Source of the DNA: Kappaphycus alvarezii
Taxonomy: Eukaryota; Rhodophyta; Florideophyceae; Gigartinales; Solieriaceae
Reading direction: 5' to 3'
Assembly: GCA_002205965.3 (NCBI GenBank)
Contig: NADL03000514.1
Location: forward strand, 1-64,000
Length of the DNA: 64,000 bases
The notes beneath the pieces were generated by a model that was given only the letters and a program-made list of their open reading frames with translations, had not been told where the DNA came from and did not search any database. Position numbers and translations under genes: made by a program. Positions 30,617 to 42,428 of this stretch are shown here, piece after piece. How positions within the stretch are numbered: position 1 is the stretch's first letter; each line of letters opens with the position of its first letter.

Positions 30617-33600
30617 AGTGAATGTAGGTGGTGCGGTAGCTTTGGCGGGGCGTAGCGGATGGTGAACGGGGCGAGTGGGGGATATGTGTGGAGGCTGTGA
30701 GATATAAATAAGATTGAGCGTTTTTCATATTCATTAGATTTTCGACAGGAACCGCAACTATGGTCTTAAAAATGACGTTTGTTATAGTGCTTGACATGGC
30801 CTTGCTGCGAGTGTCGAATACAAGCGTGTTTTGAAAACATGGAAATGAATGTTTTTTCAAATGTTTTCGGTGCCAAGGGAGCCTTTGAGTCAGAAAACGT
30901 GGCTTTGTCATTTCGCTAATTTGCACTGTGCACCGCCACTCTCGGTTCAGTGCGCTGTAACGTTGTACCGTACTGTACCGTACAGTGCACTATGCTACAC
31001 AAAGCCACATAGGGATGGGCACTTTGGCCTAATTCTCCACGACCGAGGTTTTCATAGGACAAGAGCGACGTATTCAAGCTTTTGTTCGTTTAAGCTTACG
31101 ACCTATCTGACTACATTCATATTCAACATTTTCAACTTGTTCTGCTCTCTACTTTTCGAGATACTTTCAAGCGCTCTTAGTTGCAATGGCGTTGCAATCT
31201 GGTAACGTACACTGTCGTTCTCGCAAGACAGTCGTGATCAAAATTTTCTGTTTTTTTATATTATGCTTTTTCTCTGGCGATATGCTAAGCCTTCCGAGTC
31301 CCGACTACAGCAAAACTCCCTCCCACCAAATTCCCGTCTCACAGTCTCAAACGCGAACAAGTCAACACTTCCAAACTGCATCGTAAACCTTTTCAAAAAC
31401 ATATGCATTTCATGGCAAACCACCAATTTCTAAGGGCAACACTACATATTGTATTAGATGCCAATGTGTGGCTGCCAAAAGTATGTACTGCACCAAGACA
31501 GTAAAAATCGACCCAATACCCACCAATGACTATCTCGTAGTAAGCAAGCCGATGCCGTACCTTGTTGAGGGTGGCACACATCCTACCGTCATTGGAGAAG
31601 TAATGCTCAACGTACTGTACAGGTTAGGGTAGATTTGTTCTTTCATTCTGTTTGCAATGTCACCAATTGGAATGGCCTCCGTGTCCCGAATGCTTAGAGG
31701 TGCTGCTACCGCTTTTCTCTTGAGACGCCTTACAGAGGGGGTCCCGCCTGTGCTTTCGCTGTATTGATGTGAGAGTTTAGTGTAAGCACTACTCCTTGGG
31801 CCTTACAGCATTGTTTGCGCGCATTTGCAATGATCTGTTCTACGGTACAGTACTGTAGATGGGTACAATACGTACAGTACAGTACACGACTGTACTCGGT
31901 CGTGCAGTTCATTTCTCATTTACTACCGTATTTCAACGCGTTTGTCGCTCAATGCATTAACCGACATTACAGTTCCAGTAGGAGCAAACCGGATATGCCA
32001 TGTCAGCAGTGGTACGGGAAAGAGCTGGGGAGAGAGCCCAACTGCAACGCTTGCGGTCAGGGGAGCTTGCAGTTGGGTTTTCTGCCACAGGATGTGCACA
32101 GACATTTCATTTCCACTGCACATGGGATGCAAATAGTATCGTAATTACTCCATTGGATACGATGCTTAGCGCAATCGCATTGATTCCGCATTACTAGTTT
32201 CTAGATAAGTAATGAGTAGATACAGTACAGTATCATCTCGTTCTAATTCCAAAAGCATTCGGGAGAAACTGCATTCAGTGGAAGAGCGGACCAGATGAAG
32301 TAAATGCACCTCCTCATTCAAAACGCAGTGAAATGCCAATATTGCAAACAAATTAATAAGAATGATATTTCGCACCTGTACGGGTAGACCCTTTTCAGAC
32401 GCCCACTGTCAGTTAACTTGCTGATCCGCTTGCCAACCCTTTTCATCCATTCTATAAAACATAAAGATAATGACACGTATAGTAGGTGTACCGTTAGATA
32501 CAACCATGAACACATTGACTCGTTCAATAGCTGATCAGGAGGTCTTGTTGTACTTTATGCCGTAGCATTCCTACCAGTCGTCATCCATGGATCCAATTCG
32601 CCGGGTCATGTCCTACAGCTTCCACGGTGCTGACCCGCTATGCCTTTTTGTGGAGGTTACCTAACCTTACGCTTTTGATTCTTTTACGTCCTTGAGGCTA
32701 CCGTAGTAGCCCTCTGCGTTGCTCTCAGAGTAATGATATTGAATACAATGCCAGTTTAATGCCGTAGAATTCAGAGAGCCCGCAGTACCGAATCGCCGCC
32801 GACAACAAGGGTACTGTACCTACACAAAAAGGCCATATCAGATTGGGAGAGGATTAGAATGGAACCAACTATTTTTGGTCCCTCCAATTGTGAGCCAAAA
32901 AGGGGAAAGTTGGGGTGTCTTTACTGTTGAAGGATATATTCGATCTATCCTAAAGTTTTCCAGACAACTAAATCGACTCAAAAAGTTGTGCTGACACAGT
33001 AATGGGGGAGGAACTACGATCCCGTAAAGGCTGCCTTCAGGCCAGCCATCAAGCAAGCTACATTGGACATGAGCCAGAAATGCATCCCAGCAAAGGTCCC
33101 GGAGTTCAGCATCAATTAGAATTAAGTCAGCAAGCGGAAGGTAGTTCAAAAGAGTCGAGTTTGAACAACGTGGACGCGACTTCGAAGATGCAAAATACGG
33201 AGAAACCGTCCAATTGGGAGCGCTCAAGAATCGCAACTCGCACCACGGAACCCTCCCGAATTCCTCAATGGGATATGTACATGACGAAGAGTTTCCACTA
33301 TCGCTCAACTCCCTCAGCTTTTCGTCGTTTTCCTGCATTCCTCAACTTTTTTCTTCATTTCTTTACTCCCTCAGCCCCCCTCCCCTACTTTTTCCATACT
33401 TACTCTGTGCTACTTGCTTAATACAGATATATATACCTAAAGTATTCCAATGTGACTGTCAGCGTGTCCGATGATCATCATCCAGTACCCGCAACTGTAG
33501 AGAGACTTTTCTTTGTAACTTGTCTAGTCACTCCGTTTCGGACAAATTCATTTACTAATGCAGTGCGCGTGTTGGACGGCGACGTTTGCGAGGTGAAATG

Positions 33601-35557
33601 GCGGGAACAACAAGAAAATTGATCCATGTTACACGTTGCAGAGCTGTCGTCTTACAGGAGCTTCGCGCTCTTTCTGTCGACCAAACGTGCGGGCGACGGC
33701 GGGCAGGAACACTCTCCCCAACGAATGTCGTTTATTTAGCGATTAGACGAAAGTAAAGCAATCCGAACTCCATTCCTGTTGGCGTTCAACGTCAGTTTAT
33801 TTCTGAGCAATCAGCTGTCTTGGACCGTGATTTCAACAGCGCGTGCCACAACTTCAAATGTTTATTAAGATAGAGTCTCTATAGGCGGCGCGGGTGCACC
33901 TCAAATTATTTTGGCAGGTTCAAGGCCAAGAGTTGCACCGCTATCAACATTTCCGAGTCCCTTTTCGGTTTCCCTCTCTCCTTTATTCCACCTAATTTAA
34001 ACTCTCTATCTCATCTTCTGCACTCTACCCAAGACAGACGACACAATTTAGATCGAGCCGTTTGAAAAAAGTCAGACTGCCACATTTGGCGCCGCTGTAC
34101 CATTGATCTGGTGGTAGAGTAGGGCCTTAAATAGATCCTCGACGAATCTGGGTGGGATAGCACTGCCGTGACTCCCATGGACACCGCGTTGATATCAAAG
34201 GCGCAAAGAGACCGAAAGACTGCGAGATTTTTCATTAAGAGTGCGCCTGATGATCACGTCGTTAGTGTTATTTCGCCTGTTGTCGGACGACAAGCGGTTA
34301 TGATCGAACAGCTTGAAGTTAGGTGGATACAGTCGGATATGCTTTCCAAAAGTAAGACACCCAAACTGTCTCCCCTACGTGTCGCTAGAAAGCGGTCGCA
34401 TCGTATGTCATCGATTTTTTGAGCTAGAGACTGCTTAGTATGCCTCTGGCGTTGGGAATACCAAGTCAGATATTCTTCGTTTCGCGTAACTTGCATCACT
34501 TCTTTGTTGACTTCTATCATTCCCTTGGCCCACTTTCCCCTATCGCATACTGCAGTTCGCTCCTCGGCACTTGCGCTATGGTTCGAGCCAATCTACACCC
34601 GCCCATCCAACAGTCACTGCATATCTTCCAAGAGTAAAACACCCAAACCTTTCCCCCCTACATAATGTGAAAATTGAAACTCTATTTTGAAAGAAGAAGA
34701 AGACTTTACCAAGCATAAAAGGGGGAGCTAGCGGCCCTCAAAAGGGGAAAAATCTATCCGAGCCAGGAACGGTTGAGTAGTCGTCGGTTGATCGCGACAG
34801 AAGTTCGTTGTTGTACGAGCGAACTGATAATCGTGAACAAGCGATCGCGCTCGAAGGCAGGGCTACTGCCTTTACGTAGTGCGATGTACTCAGCAATTCT
34901 GGACAGACCTCGTTCGGCATCGGGACCGGCAGACCCGTATACAAAAGCCATCGGGTGGAAGTCGATACGTAGTTCGGCGCAGAGGTGGCCATAGCGGAGA
35001 GATTTCGTGCGCTCAGATGCAGTAGGGGCAGCGAGTGGCGTGCGAATCCTCTGTTGAAAGTACTGAAAAATCTATTAACTTGTTTTCCGAATACAATATA
35101 AATAATACTTTACTGCATTAGTATCGGGGGTCCAGTGCAGGAACCGACTATGTTGCTAGCTAAGAGCTAACTGGTGAAAAATTGTGGAACAATATTTTAT
35201 CACAGACCCATAATTTTTATTTATCGAAAATAATTTTATCTATTTTCACTGGCCCATGTCTTATGTTGTATTACACGTGAAGCAAATTTCATACCCATCA
35301 GTTGGTTTTTAAATTCTTACAGTTGTAATTACTAGAATTATATTACCAGAAAAATATTATTTGGATAATTCTCACCGGGAAAATTATTCTATAATTATTA
35401 CTGAGCAAGAAATTGGCCTACAAAAATAATTATGTTGATGGAATCATTTTGAAGCTTTTCTACTCTTATCCACACTGTATTACAGTATAATAGTCCTAGA
35501 CTTCTAGAAAATTTAAAAAGTCCTGGCCCATCGGACTATCCCCGTCGATAAATAAAT
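30617..35557. other. No confident gene; motif-rich intergenic DNA
   Basis: The first few hundred bases upstream of 30616 must hold the kinase promoter, but no TATA or known box stands out. GTACTGTAC-type motifs cluster at 30965-30990, 31840-31895 and 32220. A minus-strand open frame at 32838-33338 (166 codons) and a plus-strand one at 33002-33421 overlap, and neither is supported. A coding-like block at 34168-34422 (RQAVMIEQLEVRWIQSDML) contains one of three copies of a repeated motif. From 35040 to 35560 the DNA is very AT-rich. Confidence 0.5.
34345..34660 (+). repeat. Two copies of a dispersed 28-bp motif
   Basis: CCAAAAGTAAGACACCCAAA at about 34347 and CCAAGAGTAAAACACCCAAA at about 34627, each followed by a C/T-rich run. 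A third copy, CCAAAGGTAAAACACCCAAA, lies near 38736. Surroundings of the three are otherwise different. Confidence 0.6.
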
Positions 35558-35639
35558 ATTGGTTCTCTTTTTATGCTCAGTCCTATTCAGTTTATTTTAT
35601 TATTCATTTATTTTGAACTATCTACTTTGGATCTATCCT

Positions 35640-38026
35640 CCACCCCCCATTCCAATCATTCCTATGCCCCCTCACGGTTTGCCTCCGGCGCTGAAGTTCT
35701 CGGTCTCGGATGTCCGCCGTGCCATTCACAGCCTGGATCCTTCAACTGCTCCGGGGGCCGATGGTCTATCCCAGTGCTCCTGCGAATGCTGCTCCGCCCT
35801 GCAGGTGGGGTCACGCCCGGGAGGGATTGCCTACATGCCTTGACAAAGTTCCTCAACCTCTGTTTGAACAGCGATCTGCCGGCCGCGTGCCGCCCGTATT
35901 TCTGCGGAGGCCGTCTTACTGCGCTGCCGGAGCCAAGCGGGGGAATCCGTCCGATCGCGGTTGGGCTTCTCTACCGACGCCTAATTTCTAGGCTCGCGGC
36001 ACACAAAGCCACCCCCGCCATCCGCTCCTACCTTCTGCCCCATCAGGTCGGGGTAGGCGTCAAGAACGGCACCGATGCAATAATTCATTCTGTGCGTCGT
36101 CTTTCCCAAAGATCCGAGTTCCACGATCATGTCTTGGTCCAGATCGTTGCCCGCAACGCTTTCAATTGCATCTCCCGCCAGCGCATTCTGGAAGCCGTAT
36201 AGACACATGCCCCAGGCCTCGCACGGTGGGTACACTCTAGTTACGATGCTCCTACAGAGCTTGCTTTCGGACCCTACTATGTCCGTAGTTCAGAGGGCAC
36301 TCAGCAAGGTGATCCCCTCGGTCCCTTGCTCTTTGCCCTAGCTCTCCATCCCCTCTTGCTATCGTAACAGGAGAAGTTCTCACCTGCCCTGAACGCTTGG
36401 TACGCAGATGACGGTAACATTGTTCTTCCTCGGTCCCACGCCGCTGCTGCCATCTGTTTCATCCAGCATGAAGGAGGTCCACTAGGGTTCCAGCTCAACC
36501 TTGCCAAGACCCGAGTTTACGGCTTCTCCCCTTCCCACTCCCCTTTGGCACTTCCTTGCCCTTTTCAACCCCCCCTGGTTTCATCGTCCTGGGATCCCCG
36601 ATTGGCTCGGACGCTTTTGTTTCCCAATTTTTCGCAGGCCGCCAAAACGCATTTGACCGCATCTTCCAATCCCTTCGAGACTTGGATGATGCTCAATTGG
36701 CTTTCCACTTACACCGCTTCTGCGCGAACGCCTCCAAGGTCATGCACTTGCTACGTACGCTTCCCTCCACTCAATCTGCGGTTCTCGCCGCTAGCTTCGA
36801 TCAGAAGCAGAGGGAAGCGTTCCACCAATTGCAGCTGCCCTGTCTAGAGCGAGCCTGGCTCCAAGCCTCTCTCCCCTTCTCCATGGGCGGTCTAGGTCTC
36901 CTGCAAACTTCAGATATTACCGAGGCTGCATACGCAGCATCTGCAATTGATTCTTTTGGACTTATCTCCGACCTGCTTACTCTTTCCCAGGACCGCCACT
37001 TGGAAGAGATCCCTCGGTCTGCCATCTCGCTCTTATCCTCCCGCCACCCGCAGCTGTCTTCGTCGCTTACAGCTACGGCCCTTTTCGAGCGTTGTTCTTC
37101 GCCGGTCCCCGGCGAAAGGCTCCAGTCTGCGATCACAACTGAACTCATGCTATCGAAGTCCGATAGGTTGTTCTGGTCCGCGGCAGCCCGCGACCGAGCA
37201 CGGCTCCTCTCCGTGCGCACATCATCCGCATAGTCTGTTTTCTCTTCGCTTCCTCACACCCACCACGGTACCTACATGTCCTCTTCTGCGCGGAAAGTCG
37301 CTCTGGCTCTACGTCTTGGCATCGCGCTTTTCCCGGGATCTACTCGCTGTCCGGTCTGCTCCCGCCGCTCGGCCGACATCGCAACCGTCTTAGATCCAAG
37401 TGATCAACACGCGTTGACCTGCCAATACGAAGACGGAATGACTCGTCGTCATCACATCCGCCGCAACTTTCTTGCCCGCTATTGCAAGGAAGTTGGGATC
37501 GTCGCCCTTGTCGAACATCCGCTCCTCTACCAGGTTCCCAACTCATCTGGGCGTTCGGAGTCCCCCGTGCTACGAATGGACATTTACATACCCGCTGCAT
37601 ACGGGCTTCACAGTACCGATATCGCCGTCGACGTTACTGTTGCCCACCCCTCCGCACGCCGCCACATTTCGCTAAGTACGGTTACTGCAGGCGCTGCCGC
37701 AACACTCGCAGAGCGCGAGAAACATCGTCATTACGGCACTTACTGCGGCCAAAACGATATCCTCCTCTCCCCCGTCGGGATTGATATTTATGGCGCCATG
37801 GGCGACGACGGCAAGGGTTTTTTCCGCCGCCTTGCTTCCTGCGCTGCTTCCCGTCGCGATTCCTCCCTCAACAGGAGCCCCGCGACTTCGTTACCCGTTT
37901 TGCATTTAGTATCCAAATAATGCAGGCGCGACAGGTTTCTACCCGCCGCCCGCATCCGTAGTTAATTCATGATTACCCTCCGCACGCCTCTGTGCGACAT
38001 TGTAGGACCCATAAAGATCTACCACC
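35640..38026 (+). mobile_element. LINE (non-LTR retrotransposon) with restriction-like endonuclease, copy 2
   Basis: The longer copy of the family at 10.5-11.5 kb. It begins coding-like at about 35660 (LKFSVSDVRRAIHSLDPSTA) and ends at the conserved 3' terminus ATAAAGATCTACCACC (38011-38026), which equals the end fixed by a target duplication in copy 1. No target duplication was found here, and the 5' border is unknown and possibly truncated. The order RT, zinc finger, restriction-like endonuclease is that of early-branching LINEs (R2/NeSL/HERO/CRE type), which usually pick specific targets. Confidence 0.85.
35660..37920 (+). pseudogene. LINE polyprotein: RT, zinc finger, restriction-like endonuclease (decayed)
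   Basis: RT motifs in order: SVSDVRRAIHSLDPSTAPGA, SGGIRPIAVGLLYRRLISRL, LPHQVGVGVKNGTDAI, then LVQIVARNAFNCISR, where the usual catalytic Asp is Val. Next are EGTQQGDPLGPLLFALALHP and WYADDGNIVLPR with YADD at 36401-36412. The RT part has TAG at 36200 and TAA at 36365. A frameshift near 36550 leads to an open frame with one TAG at 37231 (a Ser codon, TCG, in copy 1). The tail has a zinc finger CPVCSRR...HALTC (about 37348) and the nuclease core RMDIYIPAAYG, DIAVDVTV and the later Lys (37570-37740), ending at TAA 37918-37920. The stops and lost Asp make RT inactive. Confidence 0.85.
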
Positions 38027-39002
38027 ACAGATCTACGCATTTCATTTAATTTTCACGCAAAATGCCTTGTACTGCTCGCATGCTTACCTCCCGTCTCAGC
38101 TAGATATTCTTCCTCTCCTTTCCAGCTTACCTCCACCCTCCACTACCTCCAACGCCACGGGCACCTTTCAGGTGCACGAGAAACCCTAACCGCTGCCTTC
38201 CACCGTTCTCGTCGTTATTCGTGCCTCCAGGCTCCTGACACCTTCGAGCCTCCCGCCCATCGTCTTGCGCAGAACTTGTCCTGTCGAACGCAATCTTCCT
38301 ACTGAAATTTCTCCGAACAACCCGTCGCCAAGCTGTCTACCAAAGCTGACCCTGAAATTTGAACTATGATAGTGATGCTACGGCTCGGTAAACCGATCTT
38401 CCCAGGAAACTAGCCCTGCCCCGCTGTGTGCCCTCTTCCTGTCCCTCCCCGCCACTCCTCGACCCGCTTGCAGTCCACGCCACCACTTGCCCCTCCTCGG
38501 AAGGTTACGTCGGACGTACTAAATCCCTTTAGCTCTCACAACGCCCACAGGCAATTGATGTCTTCATATTCAGCCCCCACACCGCTCGCGCCCCACCTCA
38601 GTCTCGCCGCCGTCAAGCAAGCGCCAGTGCCGGATTCGAAGCACATAAAACGCAACGCTACGCCGCCATGTGCTCTTCCATTAACGCCAAGTTTCACCGT
38701 TTCGGCCCCGACACATATGGTGCGGATATTTATTCCAAAGGTAAAACACCCAAACCTTTCCCAATGTGGTAGCGTCGGGAAATCTGCCCATACACTGCTC
38801 GCCTTCCTAGCTTCCTACTTCGCTCGTCGCCGTGGTACGAGTTCGACTACTGAATACCTCCGCCTCCTTACTACGATCTCGTCCCTCACCCTGCTGCTCA
38901 CCGCACAAGCCGTAACTCGTAGATCTCTTGCACTGGCCACTCCAGATTGACCCCTGTCCTCATTCAATAAGTATTCGCCTCTCTCTTGTATACGGGATCC
39001 GG
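38027..39002. other. No supported gene
   Basis: C/T-rich sequence between the LINE and the piggyBac element. An open frame at 38426-38950 is Pro/Ser/Thr-rich, with no known motif and an equally open minus strand. One copy of the CCAAAGGTAAAACACCCAAA motif lies near 38736. Confidence 0.55.
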
Positions 39003-39006
39003 TTAA

Positions 39007-39053
39007 ACTACTCATGAGCCTAGTGTCCAGAGGACAATTGTACTCATATGAGT
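39007..39053 (+). repeat. piggyBac left terminal inverted repeat
   Basis: It has an imperfect outer part, then CTAGTGTCC.GAGGACAA and the palindrome ACTCATATGAGT. It pairs with 41783-41830. Confidence 0.85.
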
Positions 39054-39228
39054 CCATATTTCTAACGACTAGATTTTATATAAAAAACTTACAGAATGAC
39101 ACCATTAGCTTTTCACCATATCTAATAGCACCCTTAGGTAGTCAACCGTGCAAAAATTCGGAGTTTGCTCCTCAACAGTTCATTCGACCACACAATAAGT
39201 TTGTCAACATCGAAAAATTGAACCAAAA

Positions 39229-41272
39229 ATGACGAATCTAAATGACCCCCGTCAACAGCCCGGAAACCTTGTCAACACTCGCGCAACCCTTGTCACGTCA
39301 GCGGCTGAGTGTAAGCGACTATTCGGTTACCTTTGGAGAAGTAAACGCGTCAACAGAACCGTGGTCAACATCGAAGTTGACACATCTACCGGAAGACGTC
39401 AGACTTCAGTCACCGCAGACTGGTCCATTCAGGACAGGACAAAGCGCGTCAGCTTGAAACTCGTCAACATCAAGCCAGGAGAAGCATCTGAAGGTGACCT
39501 AGCAACGTCCAATGAAATGGAGCCAACTGCTGCTGGGGTCGACCTACCGAATCGTCAACCTTCTGTTGAAGAACCTCGAGAAGAAGCCAATGGGATGGCC
39601 GGAGTAGGAGGGGTATGCAAAGAAGTGCATGGAAAAATTTGGACCAATCAGGAGGTAGTATTACCGTTGAATGGATCAACGGCATGTCGGCCATTGAAGG
39701 TAATTGACCCAGCAGGGAACACGTACATACAAGGTCATACCGAGTATGCGAAGACCCCGTATGATTTTTTCCTTTGCATGTTTACCGTCGAACACCTTTC
39801 TACAATTACCGAACTTACAAACCGGAAACTCGCTAATGGTGGGCACATGCGTACATTAGCTGGTGAAATTCGAAAGTTTTTTGGAATTCTCATATTGCTA
39901 TGCAGATTCGAGTTTACAAGCAGAAGGTCACTTTGAAGTACACAGTCTACATCCAAATACATTCCATTGGCGGCTTTTGGAAAAATAATTTCGAGGAACC
40001 GTTTTGAAGCACTGGTCTCATGTATTGCATTCAGTCGCTACACTGAAACTGAAAGCACTGACTGAAGATGATCATTTGTCAGCGGATTCGTGGAGGCCAT
40101 AAAACGGCATAGGAGGTCAAGTTTTTCGCCATCGGAGAGAATTTGCGTGGATGAATGCATGTCGCGCTGGTACGGAATGGGGGGGGACTGGATGTCAGAA
40201 GGACTACCGCACTATGTCGCCATGGACCGTAAGTCTGAAAACGATTGTGAGATCGAGACTGCATGCTGCGATGTCAGTGGAATTGTATTGAATTTGGAGA
40301 TTGTTTTGTCAGCATCTGACAGCAGTAATCGGCGTTATGAGTCAAATTTCCCTCATGGTACTGCTATTGTTCTTCGCCTTAAAGACCCTTGGTTTCATTC
40401 AAATCGACTTGTCTGTGCAGACTCTGCATTTGCTTCTGTGGCCACAGCAAATGCGCTTTTCGAATATGGACTGAGGTTTACAGGTGTCGTCAAGAATGCG
40501 ACAAGGCAGTTTCCTATGTCATTTTTGTCAGGGCTGGAAATCTTCAGGCGCGGAGATCATATCTGTATGGTAAGTCCCAGGACGGAAAGCCACCCTTCTA
40601 TGATGGCCGTTCTGTAGATGGATAGAGACAGAAGATACTTTGTCAGTACTTCCGGTACAACACTTCCGTCAGAGCCTATCAGAAGATCTCGTTGGAGATC
40701 TTCTGGTAATGAAACGGTGCTTGTTGAAATGGAAAATCCAGTTCCAGCGGTTGTCAGCACATATTATCAAACGTGCTCCCAGATTGACAGGCATAACAGA
40801 TGCAGACAGTATGATCTTGGATTGGAGAAGAAATTCGAAGTCAATGATTGGTCACTGAGGGTTGATACATCTTTGCTTGCAATTTGCATCGTTGAATCAT
40901 GGCTGCTATACAAGGGTTTGATGGGTGCAAGATTTTTATGCAAAACTTGCAGAGCAACTCATTGACAATTCATTTGATGCTATTGGACTCCGCAGATCTG
41001 ACATTGACGTTCCAGAGGATTCTATTCCCTCATTGGCCTGCGGTACTGGAATGCACCTGGTGCCCACAGTGAAAAAGCGCAAAGGAGCCAATGGGGCCCC
41101 AACGAAAGCGGCGTTTCAAAGCAGATGCAAAATTTGCAAACCTGACAAGAAGTACAAGTTTCTCTGCTCTGAGTGCCTGAAACTGAACAAAGAGGTTTGG
41201 ATATGCCATTCAGAGACAGGACGTAACTGCTTTCAAAATCACTTACGCGATGTCCACTTCTGTCATAATTAG
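39229..41272 (+). pseudogene. piggyBac-type transposase (DDE_Tnp_1_7), decayed
   Basis: Cut-and-paste transposase starting at ATG 39229. The N-terminus is charged and hydrophilic. The conserved part begins with AKTPYDFFLCMFTVEHLSTI, TNRKLANGG and GEIRKFFGILILL. The frame stops at TGA 39934 and has a short frameshifted patch near 40060-40090. It then resumes with RICVDECMSRWYGMGGDW (first Asp), EGLPHYVAMDRKSENDCEIE, LVCADSAFASVATANALFEY (second Asp) and LRFTGVVKNATRQFPM to a TAG at 40615, then MDRDRRYFVSTSGT and TCSQIDRHNRCRQYDLGLEK (third Asp). After a last frameshift near 40925 the Cys-rich end follows (CKICKPDKKYKFLCSECL, WICHSETGRNCFQNH), ending at 41272. All three catalytic Asp are kept. 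Only stops and indels disable it. Confidence 0.9.
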
Positions 41273-41782
41273 AAGATGCTTTAGACTACTCTATAGTGAT
41301 ATTTACTTGTCTACGCTTACATTTTATGTAGGCTGAATGAGTAAAAATGAAAAAAATTGAGTCGCTGACTATAGCCGCCTAGATTTCTGATTCGCGTCGT
41401 TCGACTTGCGGAATTAGCATACGTACCTATGGCGTTATTCCCCTTTATGAGTGATCAGTGAATTAAACCCTCTGCTCATGTTCAAGTGGGCGCGCTAAGG
41501 TAAACTGAGGTAGCAGCTGTCGCAGAAATGTCGACCTTCCTGAAGGAAGTTTTTGCCCTCCTGTGGAGCGCAGCGAGTCTGACTCACGATTTCTTTGTTC
41601 ATTCTTTACTTGAAGCCCATCAGGCCACAGCGGTTGTTGTGAATGAGGATGAAACTACTTCTTTTATAGTTAGGGGAAGTTAGTTTTCAGGGATTCAGCA
41701 CAGCATGCCAGTGTATAATTTTAATTAAAAAAATCTAGGTAACTTCGAACAATCATTTGTAGTCATATGAATACATTACTCT

Positions 41783-41830
41783 ACTCATATGAGTACATTT
41801 GCTTGTCCTTTGGACACTAGTGTATCAGGT
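41783..41830 (-). repeat. piggyBac right terminal inverted repeat
   Basis: The inverted partner of 39007-39053. The outermost ten bases and the spacer before the palindrome differ slightly in length. Confidence 0.85.
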
Positions 41831-42208
41831 TTAATCATGTTGCAACTTGGTGAGTATAGATAAATCGGGCGATGTCATTTTTTTGATTGGATGAAGAGCA
41901 AGTCAGTTTGGAGTCGTTGTTGCCTGTGGTGTGAAATCCACTGACGATGGAGTGAGCTGGCCCCTAAGTTATGCTTATCTTGTGCAGGGAGCAGATCTGC
42001 AATCGACGAATGGCTTTGCACTGTATAGTGTTTCCGGGATAAATTCATACCGCTTAAGCGCATTTCACGCATAACATGCATGCAAAATGGGTCCACCGAC
42101 CCCAATTCTTCGAAATTGGGCCATATATGAAACATTCTTGTTTTCCCGCATACCGTGCAAACCTTAAAAATTCGTGAACTTAATTTTTACTTATTTTTTT
42201 TGAAACAT

Positions 42209-42232
42209 CCGTATGCATGTGGATGCATACGG
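42209..42232. repeat. Perfect 10-bp inverted repeat, 4-nt loop
   Basis: CCGTATGCAT and ATGCATACGG separated by GTGG, in the 5' non-coding part of the second pogo-type element. It could be a subterminal transposase site or a chance palindrome. Confidence 0.7.
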
Positions 42233-42428
42233 GTAATGACGAAAACACCCCTCTGATGCAGGCAACCGTTACATCGTTCCTACCTTTTGGATCATGAGGA
42301 GAAAGCGATGGCCGTTTACGCTGTGATTGGGAGAGGACCCGAAAGAAGGATCCAAAAGGGACTCAATATCTGCAATAAATAGGATCAAACAGTAGTATTC
42401 TGCATAAGCTGGCACATTCACCTTCCGA

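Larger units (their letters stand above)
39003..41834 (+). mobile_element. piggyBac-type DNA transposon, complete between TTAA sites
   Basis: It is flanked by TTAA at 39003-39006 and 41831-41834, the target duplication diagnostic for piggyBac. The ends are inverted: after TTAA the left end has a stretch reaching CTAGTGTCCAGAGGACAA, and the inverted right end has CTAGTGTCCAAAGGACAA. Both then carry TGTACTCATATGAGT, with the palindrome ACTCATATGAGT at 39042-39053 and 41783-41794. Total length is about 2.83 kb including the TTAAs, normal for the superfamily. The transposase is decayed. Confidence 0.9.

Noticed and set aside
32838-33421. Overlapping frames of 166 (minus) and 139 (plus) codons
   Set aside because: Neither has a recognisable domain or better coding character than the other.
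38426-38950. 174-codon Pro/Ser-rich frame
   Set aside because: Composition follows C/T-rich DNA, the minus strand is also open, and no motif is seen.
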